A program made the position numbers and the translations under genes. The notes under the pieces are model-generated. The model made no database searches and was not told where the DNA came from. It was given only the letters and a program-made list of their open reading frames with translations. Shown here piece by piece: positions 15,401 to 24,212 of a DNA stretch of 52,543 nt. The stretch's first letter is position 1, and every line of letters begins with the position of its first letter. Source of the DNA: a virus; IMG/VR virus record IMGVR_UViG_3300033145_003423, positions 1-52,543 of that record; one strand, 5' to 3'.

Positions 15401-17042
15401 GTCTATTTTTCCCTGTGGCTTCCATTATCCCGATAACGTCTTGTTCGTCTTGGCTGGCATATAATTTGGCCACATCGGATGATTCGGTATAATATTCAAC
15501 ATCTAGTGGCTTATACTTTGCTTTTGGCTTCTCACCTTTAGTTTTGCTTAGCACTTCGTCAAATGTTTGCATTCTTGTTAAATTAGCGTCCTTGGCGTTT
15601 TCTCCCGAAGCGTAACCACGATAAACCTTGATTTCAGGTGTTTTTGACCTTGTCACACCTTTGCCGAGATGAAAATTATCCTGTAATCCTATTTGATATT
15701 CTGGTTGTAAAAGTTTTTCTTGCTCTGCTCTTAATTCAGCAATGGCTTGATCTTTTTCAACATAAGAATATTCTTTATTGGCATTTATCTCTTGTATTAC
15801 CTTTTCAAGATTCTCCCATTCTGTTTTTATAGGTCTATTTAATTGCAATTCTTTTTCCAAACGTAAAAACTCAGTATTAGCAGGAATAGGAGTACCATCA
15901 AAATGTTCTGTGCCATTTTGCAAATTCTTTATAGCAAGCTTTTTATACTGTTCGACAGTTGGTTTTCTTCCTGCCGGATATTTTTCGCTGGCATTACTTT
16001 TATATAAATCTTGATACCATTTAGGATTAAGACTCTTTCTACCCCAAGCGGTAACAACACTGCCTTCAGAATCCCTACCTAAGCCACTTTGCATTACACC
16101 CTGTCCACTTTCGCTTTTAAGCCGCTCAATCTCTCCTGCCACTAATTGCCAATAACGATTATTTTTTGGTAAAGTAGTGTTTTTTTGCTCAATGCCAATA
16201 GGCTTCTCTGCGATAGGTGCTTCAGTTAAGCCGCTTTCAAAAGGACGAAAAGGCTTTGCTTCTCTTAACTCAACATTAGTTTCAGGTTTTTTAAGCTTGT
16301 CAACAGCCCTACTTGCACCCTTACCCAATGCCTTACTGCCAGCCTTTAACCCTGTGCCGCCTAAACGCATAACCCCCTCACCACCAGCCCAATAAGCCGC
16401 CCATTCAGGGAAAGGTATCCTCTCGCCTTCGGGTTTAGGGGCTTCCATCATCATCCATGTATTCACCATGTCAGGTGTGGTTTTTGTCGCTCCACCCGCA
16501 ACCTTACCAATTGTTTTGCCACCTAACGCCTTTTCTATGGCAGTACCGGCCTTTTCTATTTTGGGCGCAAGTCCTGCCGCCCTAGTTATCCCGCCAGATA
16601 TAGCCAATGAAGGGATAAACTCCGCTATTTCCCCGGCAACATTTTCTGCCGTAGTACCCTTTAAGCCTATAGCATCGCGTATCGGCTTAGTGGTTTCATT
16701 AAACAATTTCTCATGTCCCTTAGATCGTTTAAACGGCTCATACTCCGGGCCACCCAAAAGGCTCACAATAGCATCATGCGGTTGCAATACAAGGTCAGTA
16801 GCCAATGCGCCTATTTGAGTAGCACCCCGACCTAAACCCAATCCTGCCGCCCCTGCTAATCGCCTTGCCGGACCTACTTCCGGTTCACCCGTAATCTGCA
16901 TGTCCATGTTATGATAATTTGCCATATCGGGCGTAAGTTTCTTGTAAGTTGGTGCAGTTTTTTTAGATGAAGTTGTGAAGTCAAAGCCTGTTTTTTTAAG
17001 TTCCTCCCGATTTGCTTTACCACCTGTGAAATCAAATGACAT
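12420..17042 (-). CDS. 1540-residue ejection/internal virion protein with ART-like domain
   Basis: This is the largest gene in the window, last of the virion genes, where podoviruses encode internal proteins ejected with the DNA. Residues 55-250 are Gly/Ala-rich with hydrophobic stretches. Residues 470-690 resemble the ADP-ribosyltransferase domain of phage polyvalent proteins: VYRGYASG at 473-480, YYTESSDVAKLYAS at 517-530, YSISPTKVLDLSEL at 571-584, and NGYDAMRYAENGTNHYAI at 667-684. Linker motifs LGKGVTR recur at 459 and 694, with variants at 70 (LGRGATQ) and 732 (LGRGAKR). The remaining part (about 800-1540) is helical and mostly unassigned, with conserved-looking segments such as GLYRTFQDDNALSNLFSGLK. 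No muramidase signature was found. The ART call is inference. Confidence 0.65.
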   Translation of the reverse strand: MSFDFTGGKANREELKKTGFDFTTSSKKTAPTYKKLTPDMANYHNMDMQITGEPEVGPARRLAGAAGLGLGRGATQIGALATDLVLQPHDAIVSLLGGPEYEPFKRSKGHEKLFNETTKPIRDAIGLKGTTAENVAGEIAEFIPSLAISGGITRAAGLAPKIEKAGTAIEKALGGKTIGKVAGGATKTTPDMVNTWMMMEAPKPEGERIPFPEWAAYWAGGEGVMRLGGTGLKAGSKALGKGASRAVDKLKKPETNVELREAKPFRPFESGLTEAPIAEKPIGIEQKNTTLPKNNRYWQLVAGEIERLKSESGQGVMQSGLGRDSEGSVVTAWGRKSLNPKWYQDLYKSNASEKYPAGRKPTVEQYKKLAIKNLQNGTEHFDGTPIPANTEFLRLEKELQLNRPIKTEWENLEKVIQEINANKEYSYVEKDQAIAELRAEQEKLLQPEYQIGLQDNFHLGKGVTRSKTPEIKVYRGYASGENAKDANLTRMQTFDEVLSKTKGEKPKAKYKPLDVEYYTESSDVAKLYASQDEQDVIGIMEATGKNRQEAEKTFETLVGRKPTGEGNVKEYSISPTKVLDLSELGETPKWNDVINDLLKAEGSPIPKYTKGENINAPKWKRFNDIERQFVVNKTTDESDILEPWKLLRSYRENDASAHEFVEWMQKNGYDAMRYAENGTNHYAILPKTNEAQPLGKGVTRNTSLESPQTSGIKPGNAIAPENLGKPFKGQELGRGAKRIEVPEKMETLGNGQKVRSLGVTSAGSDWVSPEMQKGLINEMAPGKRGAYDAITNKETIAQAEKLIAEDIEAARRLVREEPGNALSNTVALRLVQKANTEGKYDEAIDILEGISQKSTTQGQAIQSLSLWGKMTPEGMLKYTQKTIDRANDALKKAGRKGDLKLAPDVAEKVAKEMKRIETMPEGREKLVATKQLLNYIDGQVPSSFLKKVSTVHTMGQLLNPKTAMRNIIGNTGFAAGEVASDVVGVGVDKMVSKFTGQRSKLIPSFNAQTSGFKQGLREGYEDAIRGIDTGPAAMNKFELSRQPTFKSDADSVIERGLAKAEKALGVELRATDRAFFEAAYEDAMRQEIKLAEMNGRELDAEAAEEIATYTGLYRTFQDDNALSNLFSGLKRLLNMDKEFGAGDFIIKYPKTPANLINRGFAYSPAGFARTIFEASKPLMGVKFNQKAFVESFSRALVGSTSLAGTGAVLHKLGILSGKPSSDWDIEKLNKQAGLGAYKINASGLKRFVLSGFDPEKAKVQKNDMLVTYDWFQPFALPIMLGAEIDNNATDAMGLLGTMAMAFGEGVNAFAEQPLMQGVETLMGGGGLGTGIINVLKGVLSSFVPTILNQTKQSTDEAARSSYDPNWGKQMVNRAVGRIPGVSYSLPQQYDTLGKPRTTYQNEDIWSSNKNPLNVYLMPSFQSRYNPTPEAQMVIEVFNNTGETKHVPRSVRKYFTVSGQKVVLTADEYVEMQRVMGEETMKGFGRISPHLSDEEKIKRMMSVLTDAGRMGKDYVLENRGIRYNAKSGKVHPRDMDVLRSQ

Positions 17043-17053
17043 CTTATCACCGC

Positions 17054-17776
17054 CTACCTATATTGTCCCCCCGGAAGAATTGCATCAATGAATCTTTGTC
17101 CGCCCGACCTAGCTTGCAGTCTTTTCTTCTCTATTTCCTCAGGAGTCATTTGTTCTTCTTCTCTTTGTTCTGCAGGATAAATGGAGTCAAGATAAAAAAT
17201 AACATCGTCTATATTAACCCCTTCAGAAGTCAATGCTCCTGCGCTATTATAAATATTGTTATAAATTTCGTCATAACTCAGACCTAAGTTAACTGCTTTG
17301 CCAACCGCATCTAGCGCTTGTCCTTTGGATTGGTTTACTCTTTCGGTTACAGTAGATGGTACATTAGGGGCAGATTCCCCACTATATGAGTTACCATTAG
17401 ATGGACCCCCACTCGAAGGAATCAAACTTCTTACCACTTTATCAGCATACATTTGATTCTCGTAAGTGGGCTGTCCAGCTATAGGGCCCAAAGTATTCTG
17501 CAAACCCACCATGTTCAAATAATCCATGTTAGGCACTTTACCGCTTAAATTCGTATAAGCGTTTACTTTATTGAGAGCATTGTTTATATCCATCTGCTCT
17601 TTTTGCATGGTTCGCATTGGCTGATTAGCCTGTCCGCCCGCCATTTCTTTCATGCCCTGAAGATAACTGCCTGCCATAGACTTAGCGCTTTCAAGCATAC
17701 TTCGTGCCTGTTGTTGCGATTGAGTTTGATAATTCTGTGCGATCTTATTTGCTGAAGTAGGCAATAATGAACTCAT
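17054..17776 (-). CDS. Putative internal virion protein
   Basis: A 240-residue Gln/Ser/Met-rich helical protein (NYQTQSQQQARSMLESAKSM, MKEMAGGQANQPMRTMQKEQ), with an acidic C-terminal domain (IDDVIFYLDSIYPAEQREEE). The position between two other ejection-type genes suggests a structural protein of the internal core. No family is recognised. Ribosome site AAGGGGGTGAAGA. Confidence 0.5.
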   Translation of the reverse strand: MSSLLPTSANKIAQNYQTQSQQQARSMLESAKSMAGSYLQGMKEMAGGQANQPMRTMQKEQMDINNALNKVNAYTNLSGKVPNMDYLNMVGLQNTLGPIAGQPTYENQMYADKVVRSLIPSSGGPSNGNSYSGESAPNVPSTVTERVNQSKGQALDAVGKAVNLGLSYDEIYNNIYNSAGALTSEGVNIDDVIFYLDSIYPAEQREEEQMTPEEIEKKRLQARSGGQRFIDAILPGGQYR

Positions 17777-17788
17777 ATCTTCACCCCC

Positions 17789-19015
17789 TTAAAGGTAATT
17801 ATAGATTCTATCAGGTAAACCGCTTAACGAAGAATAATCGTATGATTGCTGTTGTGGTTGTGGTTGTGCTGCACCAATAGTACCGAAGTTAGCCAACGTG
17901 TCGTTAGCATAACCCTGTGCAAGCAGTGCATTCCTGTATGCATCATCAGAAATAAACCTAGCTTCATCAATCTGTCCATTCAATGCTGCTAACCCAAGAT
18001 TTAAAACCTGCTGCTCCCAACGCTGCTGTGCTGCCAATGATTGGCTTTGCTGATTCTGATAAGCGTTATTAGCCAAACCACCTAATGTATTTGCAAACTC
18101 AGCATCACGCAAAGCGTTTGAAGTGGCATACTTATTATAAATCTTAGCCGCTTCGATTTCGTTCATATCCGAGTTATAGACACCTCTCGAAGCAAGATTT
18201 TCCTTTAATGCATTAATATCATTTGCCTTGTTGGTGTTAGCAATATCAGTCTGATAATCCTGTAGTGGTGCCATTTGGTCTCTAAATTGCTGTAAGATAT
18301 CGTCATAATTAGGTGTCTCAATATCTGGTTTCTGCATATATGGTTCTGCCCACGCCATAAATTCGTTCCAAACATCTTCCACTTGTTGGGGATTATAAGC
18401 CATCTGTTGTTGTCCTTGTGGTTGCATGGGCTGTTGTATAGGTGGTGCCGCAGGAAGCTGTAAACCATTATACCACTCTGAAAAAGCTGAACTTTCAGAA
18501 TCATCAACAGACTTTCTTGTTGAACTGGGCAAAGTGCCATAATCAGGCAAAGCCCCTGAAAACTCATCATACGCAAGTGGTCTGTCAGTAGCAGCAGGTG
18601 CAAGCCCTATACTTGATAAATTTGAATTCGCCTGTTGCTGATAACTTTCAGGCAGATTAGTAAACCAATTTGGGTCATAGCTTGTTATTTGACTTGGACT
18701 AAAACCAGTAGTGTTACCAACGTTGTTATTGTCTCTACTTGCGGGTGCATTCCATCTTCCAGTAGTAGGGTTGTAAGTTTCTCCTGTCCCCGCTTTCGCG
18801 TCCACGACATACTGGTGAGCAGCATCCTTACCGGCTTGGCCTAAAGTTGACCATTTTTCTTGGGCATCCTTGACACTAGAGAAAGTATATGTCTTTGATT
18901 TCGATTTTGATTTTGACGAAGAACTAGTACTAGAGCTACTATTAGTTTTCTTTTTCGGTGGTGTCCCAAAATGATCTATACCTTTGTTGTCTTTATACCA
19001 TGTTGCTCTTGCCAA
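17789..19015 (-). CDS. Putative internal virion protein, low-complexity
   Basis: A 408-residue protein. Residues 25-45 are nearly all Ser, Lys and Thr; the middle is Gln/Pro-rich (PPIQQPMQPQGQQQMAYNPQ). The C-terminal 180 residues are Ala/Asn/Gln-rich helices (NDINALKENLASRGVYNSDM, YNKYATSNALRDAEFANTLG). This composition is common in podovirus inner-core or ejection proteins. The start has GAAAGGAGTTGATTTA. The function is inferred from position and composition. Confidence 0.5.
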   Translation of the reverse strand: MARATWYKDNKGIDHFGTPPKKKTNSSSSTSSSSKSKSKSKTYTFSSVKDAQEKWSTLGQAGKDAAHQYVVDAKAGTGETYNPTTGRWNAPASRDNNNVGNTTGFSPSQITSYDPNWFTNLPESYQQQANSNLSSIGLAPAATDRPLAYDEFSGALPDYGTLPSSTRKSVDDSESSAFSEWYNGLQLPAAPPIQQPMQPQGQQQMAYNPQQVEDVWNEFMAWAEPYMQKPDIETPNYDDILQQFRDQMAPLQDYQTDIANTNKANDINALKENLASRGVYNSDMNEIEAAKIYNKYATSNALRDAEFANTLGGLANNAYQNQQSQSLAAQQRWEQQVLNLGLAALNGQIDEARFISDDAYRNALLAQGYANDTLANFGTIGAAQPQPQQQSYDYSSLSGLPDRIYNYL

Positions 19016-19036
19016 TTAAATCAACTCCTTTCTTTC

Positions 19037-19201
19037 TTACTTAGCCGCCACTGGTTCTAGTTCAGTTAGTCTACTTTTAACTTCCACCATGTCTGCCCGT
19101 GATTCGCCTAATCCTGTTTCAAGGGTCTTTATCCTCTTTTTCAAATCATATATTTCCTTATCCCGTGGGTCTTTGGGTGTAATCTCAACTTTAAGAGACA
19201 T
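19037..19201 (-). CDS. 54-residue coiled-coil peptide
   Basis: The ATG overlaps the end of the preceding tail gene and follows GAGGTGGAAGAGA. The product (MSLKVEITPKDPRDKEIYDL, then KKRIKTLETGLGESRADMVE) is a short heptad coiled coil. It may be a structural or chaperone peptide of the tail. It was too short to be noticed by a length filter. Confidence 0.55.
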   Translation of the reverse strand: MSLKVEITPKDPRDKEIYDLKKRIKTLETGLGESRADMVEVKSRLTELEPVAAK

Positions 19202-19613
19202 TCTCTTCCACCTCCACGCTGACGTTAAAAGGATAGTACCCTTCGCCGTTAATGCTTATATCTATTATCTGCGGTATTTCGCATGTCAATTCTATCTGTA
19301 ATACGCCATTTTCAGGTTGTAGATTATAACGAGTACCTTCTATTTCAACGTCCAAAAATGAATCTTCGGTTGTTAATAGACCATCCTCGTGGTCACAACA
19401 ATTAAAGTTCAATGTAATAGTTCCCACATAATAGGGCGACTGAGTATCTAAGACAATTTGTTTATCAATCAAATAAGGATAATACGGTATTTTAATGTCA
19501 GATGGGATATCATCGCCTTCAAATGGGCTTATAACTTGAATATCATCACTTAACAATACTTTTGCATCTCTACTTGTTTTATCGTGTGGGTTGTGGAAAA
19601 ATAATCTTTGCAA
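19191..19613 (-). CDS. Hypothetical tail-associated protein
   Basis: A 140-residue, beta-rich acidic protein (ISPFEGDDIPSDIKIPYYPY, YYVGTITLNFNCCDHEDGLL) lying between the tail fibre and internal virion genes. The TTG start follows AAGGTGGTGATGTT. It is not recognised; a baseplate or fibre accessory role is inferred from location. Confidence 0.5.
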   Translation of the reverse strand: MQRLFFHNPHDKTSRDAKVLLSDDIQVISPFEGDDIPSDIKIPYYPYLIDKQIVLDTQSPYYVGTITLNFNCCDHEDGLLTTEDSFLDVEIEGTRYNLQPENGVLQIELTCEIPQIIDISINGEGYYPFNVSVEVEENVS

Positions 19614-19625
19614 AACATCACCACC

Positions 19626-22600
19626 TTATAAGGCTATGGTTGTTATCGTGCCAGCAGAGCCAGCAGTGCCGTTTGTGCCGACACTACCATTATGATATGC
19701 CGTACCTCCCAATCCTCCATTACCAGGAGTACCAGCATTTACAGTAACACTACCGCTATTGGTATAAGAACCGCCATAGGCCAGAATAGCAGTTCCGCCG
19801 CCACCTGAACCTTGGCCACCACCTCCACCGCCACCACCTCCATCGTTCCAGCTATTATTCCCACCATCACCACCATCACCACTGTCCGATCCATTACAAT
19901 TAACAACTCCAGCGGCACCAATTATAATATCGTTCTTGACACATGCAAGAAACATACAACCACCAGCACTATCAACACTGTCGCCATTTTCACCGGGATC
20001 TCCATATGCTTCAGGAGCAGGCCCTCCAATACCACCATTAATACCTGCTCCGCCACCACCTCCGCCTCCTTGACTTCCATTTTTGAAATTACCAGAACCG
20101 CCGCCGCCGCCACTAAAATTTCCTCCAATTCCACCTTCAGCCAAAGATGTGCCTGTGCCACCATCGCCAATAGCAATATCTAAATCAGCAGATCCAGCAT
20201 CACCACCATTCCAACCACCAATACCAGTAGCATCATCATCAGGGACACCACCGCCGCCCCCAGCACCGGGAGCACCCCAACCGCCGCCAAACCAATTCCC
20301 CTCGGTGCCAGTTGTTCCATTTCCGCCAACTCCTGCCAGAGGACTACTATCGCCACCGCCATCGCCACCGTCACCGCCGTCACCGCCAGAGCCACCAGGA
20401 GGAACTTCAAATACAACCGCACCCAGTGGTACCTGAAGTGTGCGCTGAATAGTTTCATCCTTAGACACTTTAGCCGATTTTCCTTGAAGATTTACAGTCC
20501 CATTAATAACCACATTACCACGAACATAAACAATCACTCCACGGCACCGCTTATCCACTGTGAGGGTGTGTCCTTCGTTCAAAGTGAAGGAAGTAAACTG
20601 CTTAACAATGGTACTTGAATCCTCCGTAGCTACTGTCCATGTAACATTGCCCGTGGAATTAAATGCTCCGTCTGAGCCAGTACCGTAGCCATCTAAGGCG
20701 TCAGAGATGCCACCAGCAGTTTTAGTTGCAACACCGGCAGATTCATTAATATCTCCTGTAAAATCAGGGCTTCCTTCCGTCACATCTTGCCAATCTGGAG
20801 TGGAAGTAGGACTTTGAATTGCTCCTATTTCAAGTCCATTTTCAGTCCTTCTTGCAGCAGCTATCCCAAAAGAATAGTATTTCTCAGGAGCTACACCCTC
20901 AAAGGTATAATACGAAGCCCCCGTAGTATTAACATTAAAAGATACACAATTATCATTTAATGTTGAAGCACCAAGCCCCGAATTTACACCTTTTTTCCAA
21001 AACAGTAAAATCTGATCTGCTTGCTTTGCCCCCTGTGTGTAACTATCCCAGGACAATTTAATATCCAAAGAACCATTAGAAGTCATTTCTTTATCAATAC
21101 CCACAGGAGAAGGATTACTGCTAGGAGCACCTGCTGTGCGGTATGTTGCTGTACCTGTGTAAGCAATCGCGCCATTTGCAGCATTGGTTTCAAGCACAGA
21201 AGCATACGTCCCGGCTATCACCACATCGGCATTAACCGTTCCTGCATTCACGGTCCCCAAGTTTGCAGATATAGCAGATAAGTCCGATATATCCATCTTG
21301 TCGGCAGTAATTTGATTAGCCGCGATGTGGTCTGCAACAATAACCCCAGCTGCGATAGCCGCGGCTCCAACTGCATTAGCCGCTATCTTGTCCGTACTAA
21401 TAGCATTAGCGATTATTTTATCTGCTGTAACCGCGTTTGCCGCTATCTTGTCCGCTGTAACTGAATTTGAAGCCAACGCATTTGCTATTATACTTCCGGA
21501 TACAATTAATCCTCCGTCAACAACCGTTGCAGTAGGCACTACTAAAGAAGTGCCGGACTTGTTATAAAAAGCTAGCACATCGTCTGCCGCTAAGCTGGGT
21601 AAAACATCAGTTTCTTGCAGAACATAAGGATCGTCATAGTCCCAGTAGGCAAATGTATTAGCTGTATCACCATCAGCGATGTTGTAGGAGATGCCTTTAT
21701 ACTGAATGTCTAAGTCTGCCCAAGCAATACTCCCGGCCGAAGGGGAGTCATTTGTTACACTAAAGCCGCTTGTCTTGTCCCTGAGTGTTTTGTCTGTGAA
21801 ATCTATTAGAGCTGTAGTTGAGGATAAACGTTCTAGTTTGTCTGCTGAAGCGTCTGCGGTTATTTGGGTAGAGGACAGAGCTATGTTGTCAAACCTTGTA
21901 TCTCTAAAACAACTATTAGCCCATCTGTCTGTATCTGGATGATATCCAATGGCAAGAGTTCCCCACACGGATGGTTTATAAATTGAAGATAGAGCCTTTT
22001 CACTTTCTTTCACTCCATTTATCCATAGACTCATCAATTCAGCGTCAAAGTCCCATCGTATTGCCCAATGATATGTTGCACCCGTAACCACTTCAGTAGC
22101 GGATACACAGTATGTCCAGCTTCCACCCGCCGGGTCGTTTGAGTTGTTGGATATGGCAAAACTCAAAGTGTTACTCTTACTATTCCGCATAAGTTGGAGT
22201 TCATCTTTGTTGGTCGCTGTTGAATTATGTCCAACTATTCTATTCCATGAACCCTCAAAAAAATTTTCAGATGGAGTAAAATGACCACTAATAGTTCCCT
22301 GATTGAAGCTCATTATCGAGCTAGGGTTTGGGATTATTACTTTTTCAGCCGCCCGTGTCTCATCAATAAAGGTGGTGGGGGAGGGGGATTCTTCTACACA
22401 TACTCCATCTATATACACTATTTCTCCTATCGAACAAGAACCTGGACCTCTAAGGCGCGTCTCAAAATGGTCTATATCAGCATTAGTTGTAAAAGTTACA
22501 GATATTCTTTCCCATTCTCCCAAACCTGTGCTCCACGCACTGTAGGATTGAGCATATCCAGAAGGAGTTAAATATTCCACAGTTTCTAATTTTACCGAAA

Positions 22601-22940
22601 TGGCCGATTTTACATAAGCATTGAAGGTATAAACTGTAGACGGAGATAAAGTTAAAGATTCGCCAAGATGACAGTAAAAGTTATCCGCAGGGTCTGTTGT
22701 CGTTAGTTTTGCAGAATAAAAGCCAAATTTAGAATAAGCGTCATCACGCGCCAAACTACAACGGTAAGAAGCTGACCATCCATCTAAATTAGTTTCTACT
22801 GAAGGATTGGAACATAAATTCGTTGTCCCTTCTTCAACCATAATCCCATCATCTTCAAACCGGGGGACCTTCGCACGGACTACTTCTCCGGCTTCGTTAT
22901 ATGCAATTGATGCTCTTGTAAATTCCGCTGTTACAGACAT
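19626..22940 (-). CDS. Large tail fibre / receptor-binding protein with glycine-rich domain
   Basis: A 1104-residue multidomain fibre. Residues 1-200 include a jelly-roll pattern like a carbohydrate-binding module (NLCSNPSVETNLDGWSASYR). Residues 205-370 look like a LamG/concanavalin-type domain (GTISGHFTPSENFF, LWINGVKES, DNIALSSTQI). Repeats of the ITADKIAANAV type at about 490-570 are typical of trimeric fibre shafts. The C-terminal 270 residues are extremely Gly-rich (GGSGGDGGDGGDGGGDSS, GGGGGAGINGGIGG), like phage adhesins with polyglycine helices. A 70-residue module at about 400-470 is shared with the next fibre gene. It likely binds the host surface. Confidence 0.8.
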   Translation of the reverse strand: MSVTAEFTRASIAYNEAGEVVRAKVPRFEDDGIMVEEGTTNLCSNPSVETNLDGWSASYRCSLARDDAYSKFGFYSAKLTTTDPADNFYCHLGESLTLSPSTVYTFNAYVKSAISVKLETVEYLTPSGYAQSYSAWSTGLGEWERISVTFTTNADIDHFETRLRGPGSCSIGEIVYIDGVCVEESPSPTTFIDETRAAEKVIIPNPSSIMSFNQGTISGHFTPSENFFEGSWNRIVGHNSTATNKDELQLMRNSKSNTLSFAISNNSNDPAGGSWTYCVSATEVVTGATYHWAIRWDFDAELMSLWINGVKESEKALSSIYKPSVWGTLAIGYHPDTDRWANSCFRDTRFDNIALSSTQITADASADKLERLSSTTALIDFTDKTLRDKTSGFSVTNDSPSAGSIAWADLDIQYKGISYNIADGDTANTFAYWDYDDPYVLQETDVLPSLAADDVLAFYNKSGTSLVVPTATVVDGGLIVSGSIIANALASNSVTADKIAANAVTADKIIANAISTDKIAANAVGAAAIAAGVIVADHIAANQITADKMDISDLSAISANLGTVNAGTVNADVVIAGTYASVLETNAANGAIAYTGTATYRTAGAPSSNPSPVGIDKEMTSNGSLDIKLSWDSYTQGAKQADQILLFWKKGVNSGLGASTLNDNCVSFNVNTTGASYYTFEGVAPEKYYSFGIAAARRTENGLEIGAIQSPTSTPDWQDVTEGSPDFTGDINESAGVATKTAGGISDALDGYGTGSDGAFNSTGNVTWTVATEDSSTIVKQFTSFTLNEGHTLTVDKRCRGVIVYVRGNVVINGTVNLQGKSAKVSKDETIQRTLQVPLGAVVFEVPPGGSGGDGGDGGDGGGDSSPLAGVGGNGTTGTEGNWFGGGWGAPGAGGGGGVPDDDATGIGGWNGGDAGSADLDIAIGDGGTGTSLAEGGIGGNFSGGGGGSGNFKNGSQGGGGGGGAGINGGIGGPAPEAYGDPGENGDSVDSAGGCMFLACVKNDIIIGAAGVVNCNGSDSGDGGDGGNNSWNDGGGGGGGGGQGSGGGGTAILAYGGSYTNSGSVTVNAGTPGNGGLGGTAYHNGSVGTNGTAGSAGTITTIAL

Positions 22941-22952
22941 AATATATCACCC

Positions 22953-23699
22953 CTAATACATAAAATGACTTGCAAGGTTTAGCTTACTTTCAGCTACCGC
23001 ACCGGCTCCTATTTTACCGCCGGTTACTGAATTATTTCCTAACTTACCCTCCGTTACAGCAAGTGCACCGATTTTGTCTGCTGTTACTGCACCGGCCGCT
23101 AGCTTACCTTCTATTACAGATAAAGCCGCAAGCTTATCACTAATTATAGCCCCGTTAGCTAACTCTGCAGAATTCACTGAACCATCAATTAATGCACCAC
23201 CGGGCAATAATTTGCCGGGAGTAAGCATCAAACGAGTTGTGCCACCATCGTTAATAGCAATTAGCACATCATCTGTTTCAATAATCGGCTTAGTAGGTGA
23301 AGTTGCAAACTCTGTTTTTGTCTCGGAAAAGTCCCACCATATATACGTATCTGCTGTACTTGCGTCCACAATGGAATAATCAACACCCTTATAAACAATG
23401 TGACATCCTACCCAAGCTACACTTCCAGCAGTAGGACTATCGTCCGAAAATGCAAAACCTTCTAGCATATGCATGGCACTATTTAAGTCCTCTGCTAAGA
23501 AGTTTGCAGGCTTACCCAGCGCCCTTCTTTGATGCTCTTTCAGAATGGCTATTCTATGATCAATGTCATGTAAAATGGACTTCCAGTTCCCCGGAGTTAC
23601 TTTGGGCTTTTTATACGACAGTATATTTCGGGTATTTTTGCTTACTTCTATTTGCATGTCTTTTATGATCTCGTCTAATCTGGCTATAATGGCTTTCAT
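22953..23699 (-). CDS. Tail fibre protein with shared module
   Basis: A 248-residue protein. It has an N-terminal coiled coil (IIARLDEIIKDMQIEVSKNT). A module at about 80-160 (FAFSDDSPTAGSVAWVGCHI) closely matches FSVTNDSPSAGSIAWADLDI in the large fibre. Repeats such as LAAGAVTADKIGALAVTEGK precede the terminal LNLASHFMY. The ending resembles NTHLMY of the next gene. It is probably a fibre subunit or shaft segment. Confidence 0.7.
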   Translation of the reverse strand: MKAIIARLDEIIKDMQIEVSKNTRNILSYKKPKVTPGNWKSILHDIDHRIAILKEHQRRALGKPANFLAEDLNSAMHMLEGFAFSDDSPTAGSVAWVGCHIVYKGVDYSIVDASTADTYIWWDFSETKTEFATSPTKPIIETDDVLIAINDGGTTRLMLTPGKLLPGGALIDGSVNSAELANGAIISDKLAALSVIEGKLAAGAVTADKIGALAVTEGKLGNNSVTGGKIGAGAVAESKLNLASHFMY

Positions 23700-23713
23700 G
23701 TCCAGTCTCCTTT

Positions 23714-24208
23714 CTAATACATAAGATGAGTGTTCCAGTTAGTCTTGGATTCTGAAACTGCAGCAACATCTATCTTGTTGTTTGTAATTGCATTGTTGGC
23801 CACTTTGGGCGCTGTAACAGCTTCATTAGCTAAATTAGCAGTTTCTACAGCCAGTTCCGCTAATTTCTCTGAATCAACCGCGGCATCAGCTATCTTGGAA
23901 GTAATAACAGCAGCCTCCGCTAGCTTTTCCGCTGTTACGGACAAAGCTTCCAACCGTTCTGTAGTAATTTGGGCATTGGCGTCTATCAATGCTTGGGTGG
24001 CATCTATTCCTGCTTGGTTCCAGCTATCGGCGGAAGCAACCGAATCATCTTCAATGCCACCAGCCTGAATATTGGTACTGTTCAATTTGCTCTGTAATGT
24101 CAATGAAAGCAATTCCATGTTGCTGTTTATAGCGTCTAAAACCGCTATTGGCACAGTTTTTGTTTTATCTTCAATTTGAGGTAATTCAGTAAAAAAACTG
24201 TCTGCCAT
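23714..24208 (-). CDS. Tail fibre protein, repeat-rich
   Basis: A 164-residue protein that is mostly short repeats of the pattern LA(E/D)AAVxxxKIAD, for example LSVTAEKLAEAAVITSKIAD, ending in NWNTHLMY. It is a paralog of the C-terminal half of the 22953-23699 product. It may connect the fibre to the tail tube. The 5' end lies 4 bases from the tail-tube gene stop. Confidence 0.65.
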   Translation of the reverse strand: MADSFFTELPQIEDKTKTVPIAVLDAINSNMELLSLTLQSKLNSTNIQAGGIEDDSVASADSWNQAGIDATQALIDANAQITTERLEALSVTAEKLAEAAVITSKIADAAVDSEKLAELAVETANLANEAVTAPKVANNAITNNKIDVAAVSESKTNWNTHLMY

Positions 24209-24212
24209 GCCA

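Noticed and set aside
19812-20436. Several plus-strand frames rich in Pro, Thr and Ser
   Set aside because: They are the antisense reading of the Gly-rich tail fibre region and have no start sites.
21300-21500. Short tandem repeats suggesting CRISPR
   Set aside because: They encode the ITADKIAANAV-type fibre repeats; there are no regular spacers.
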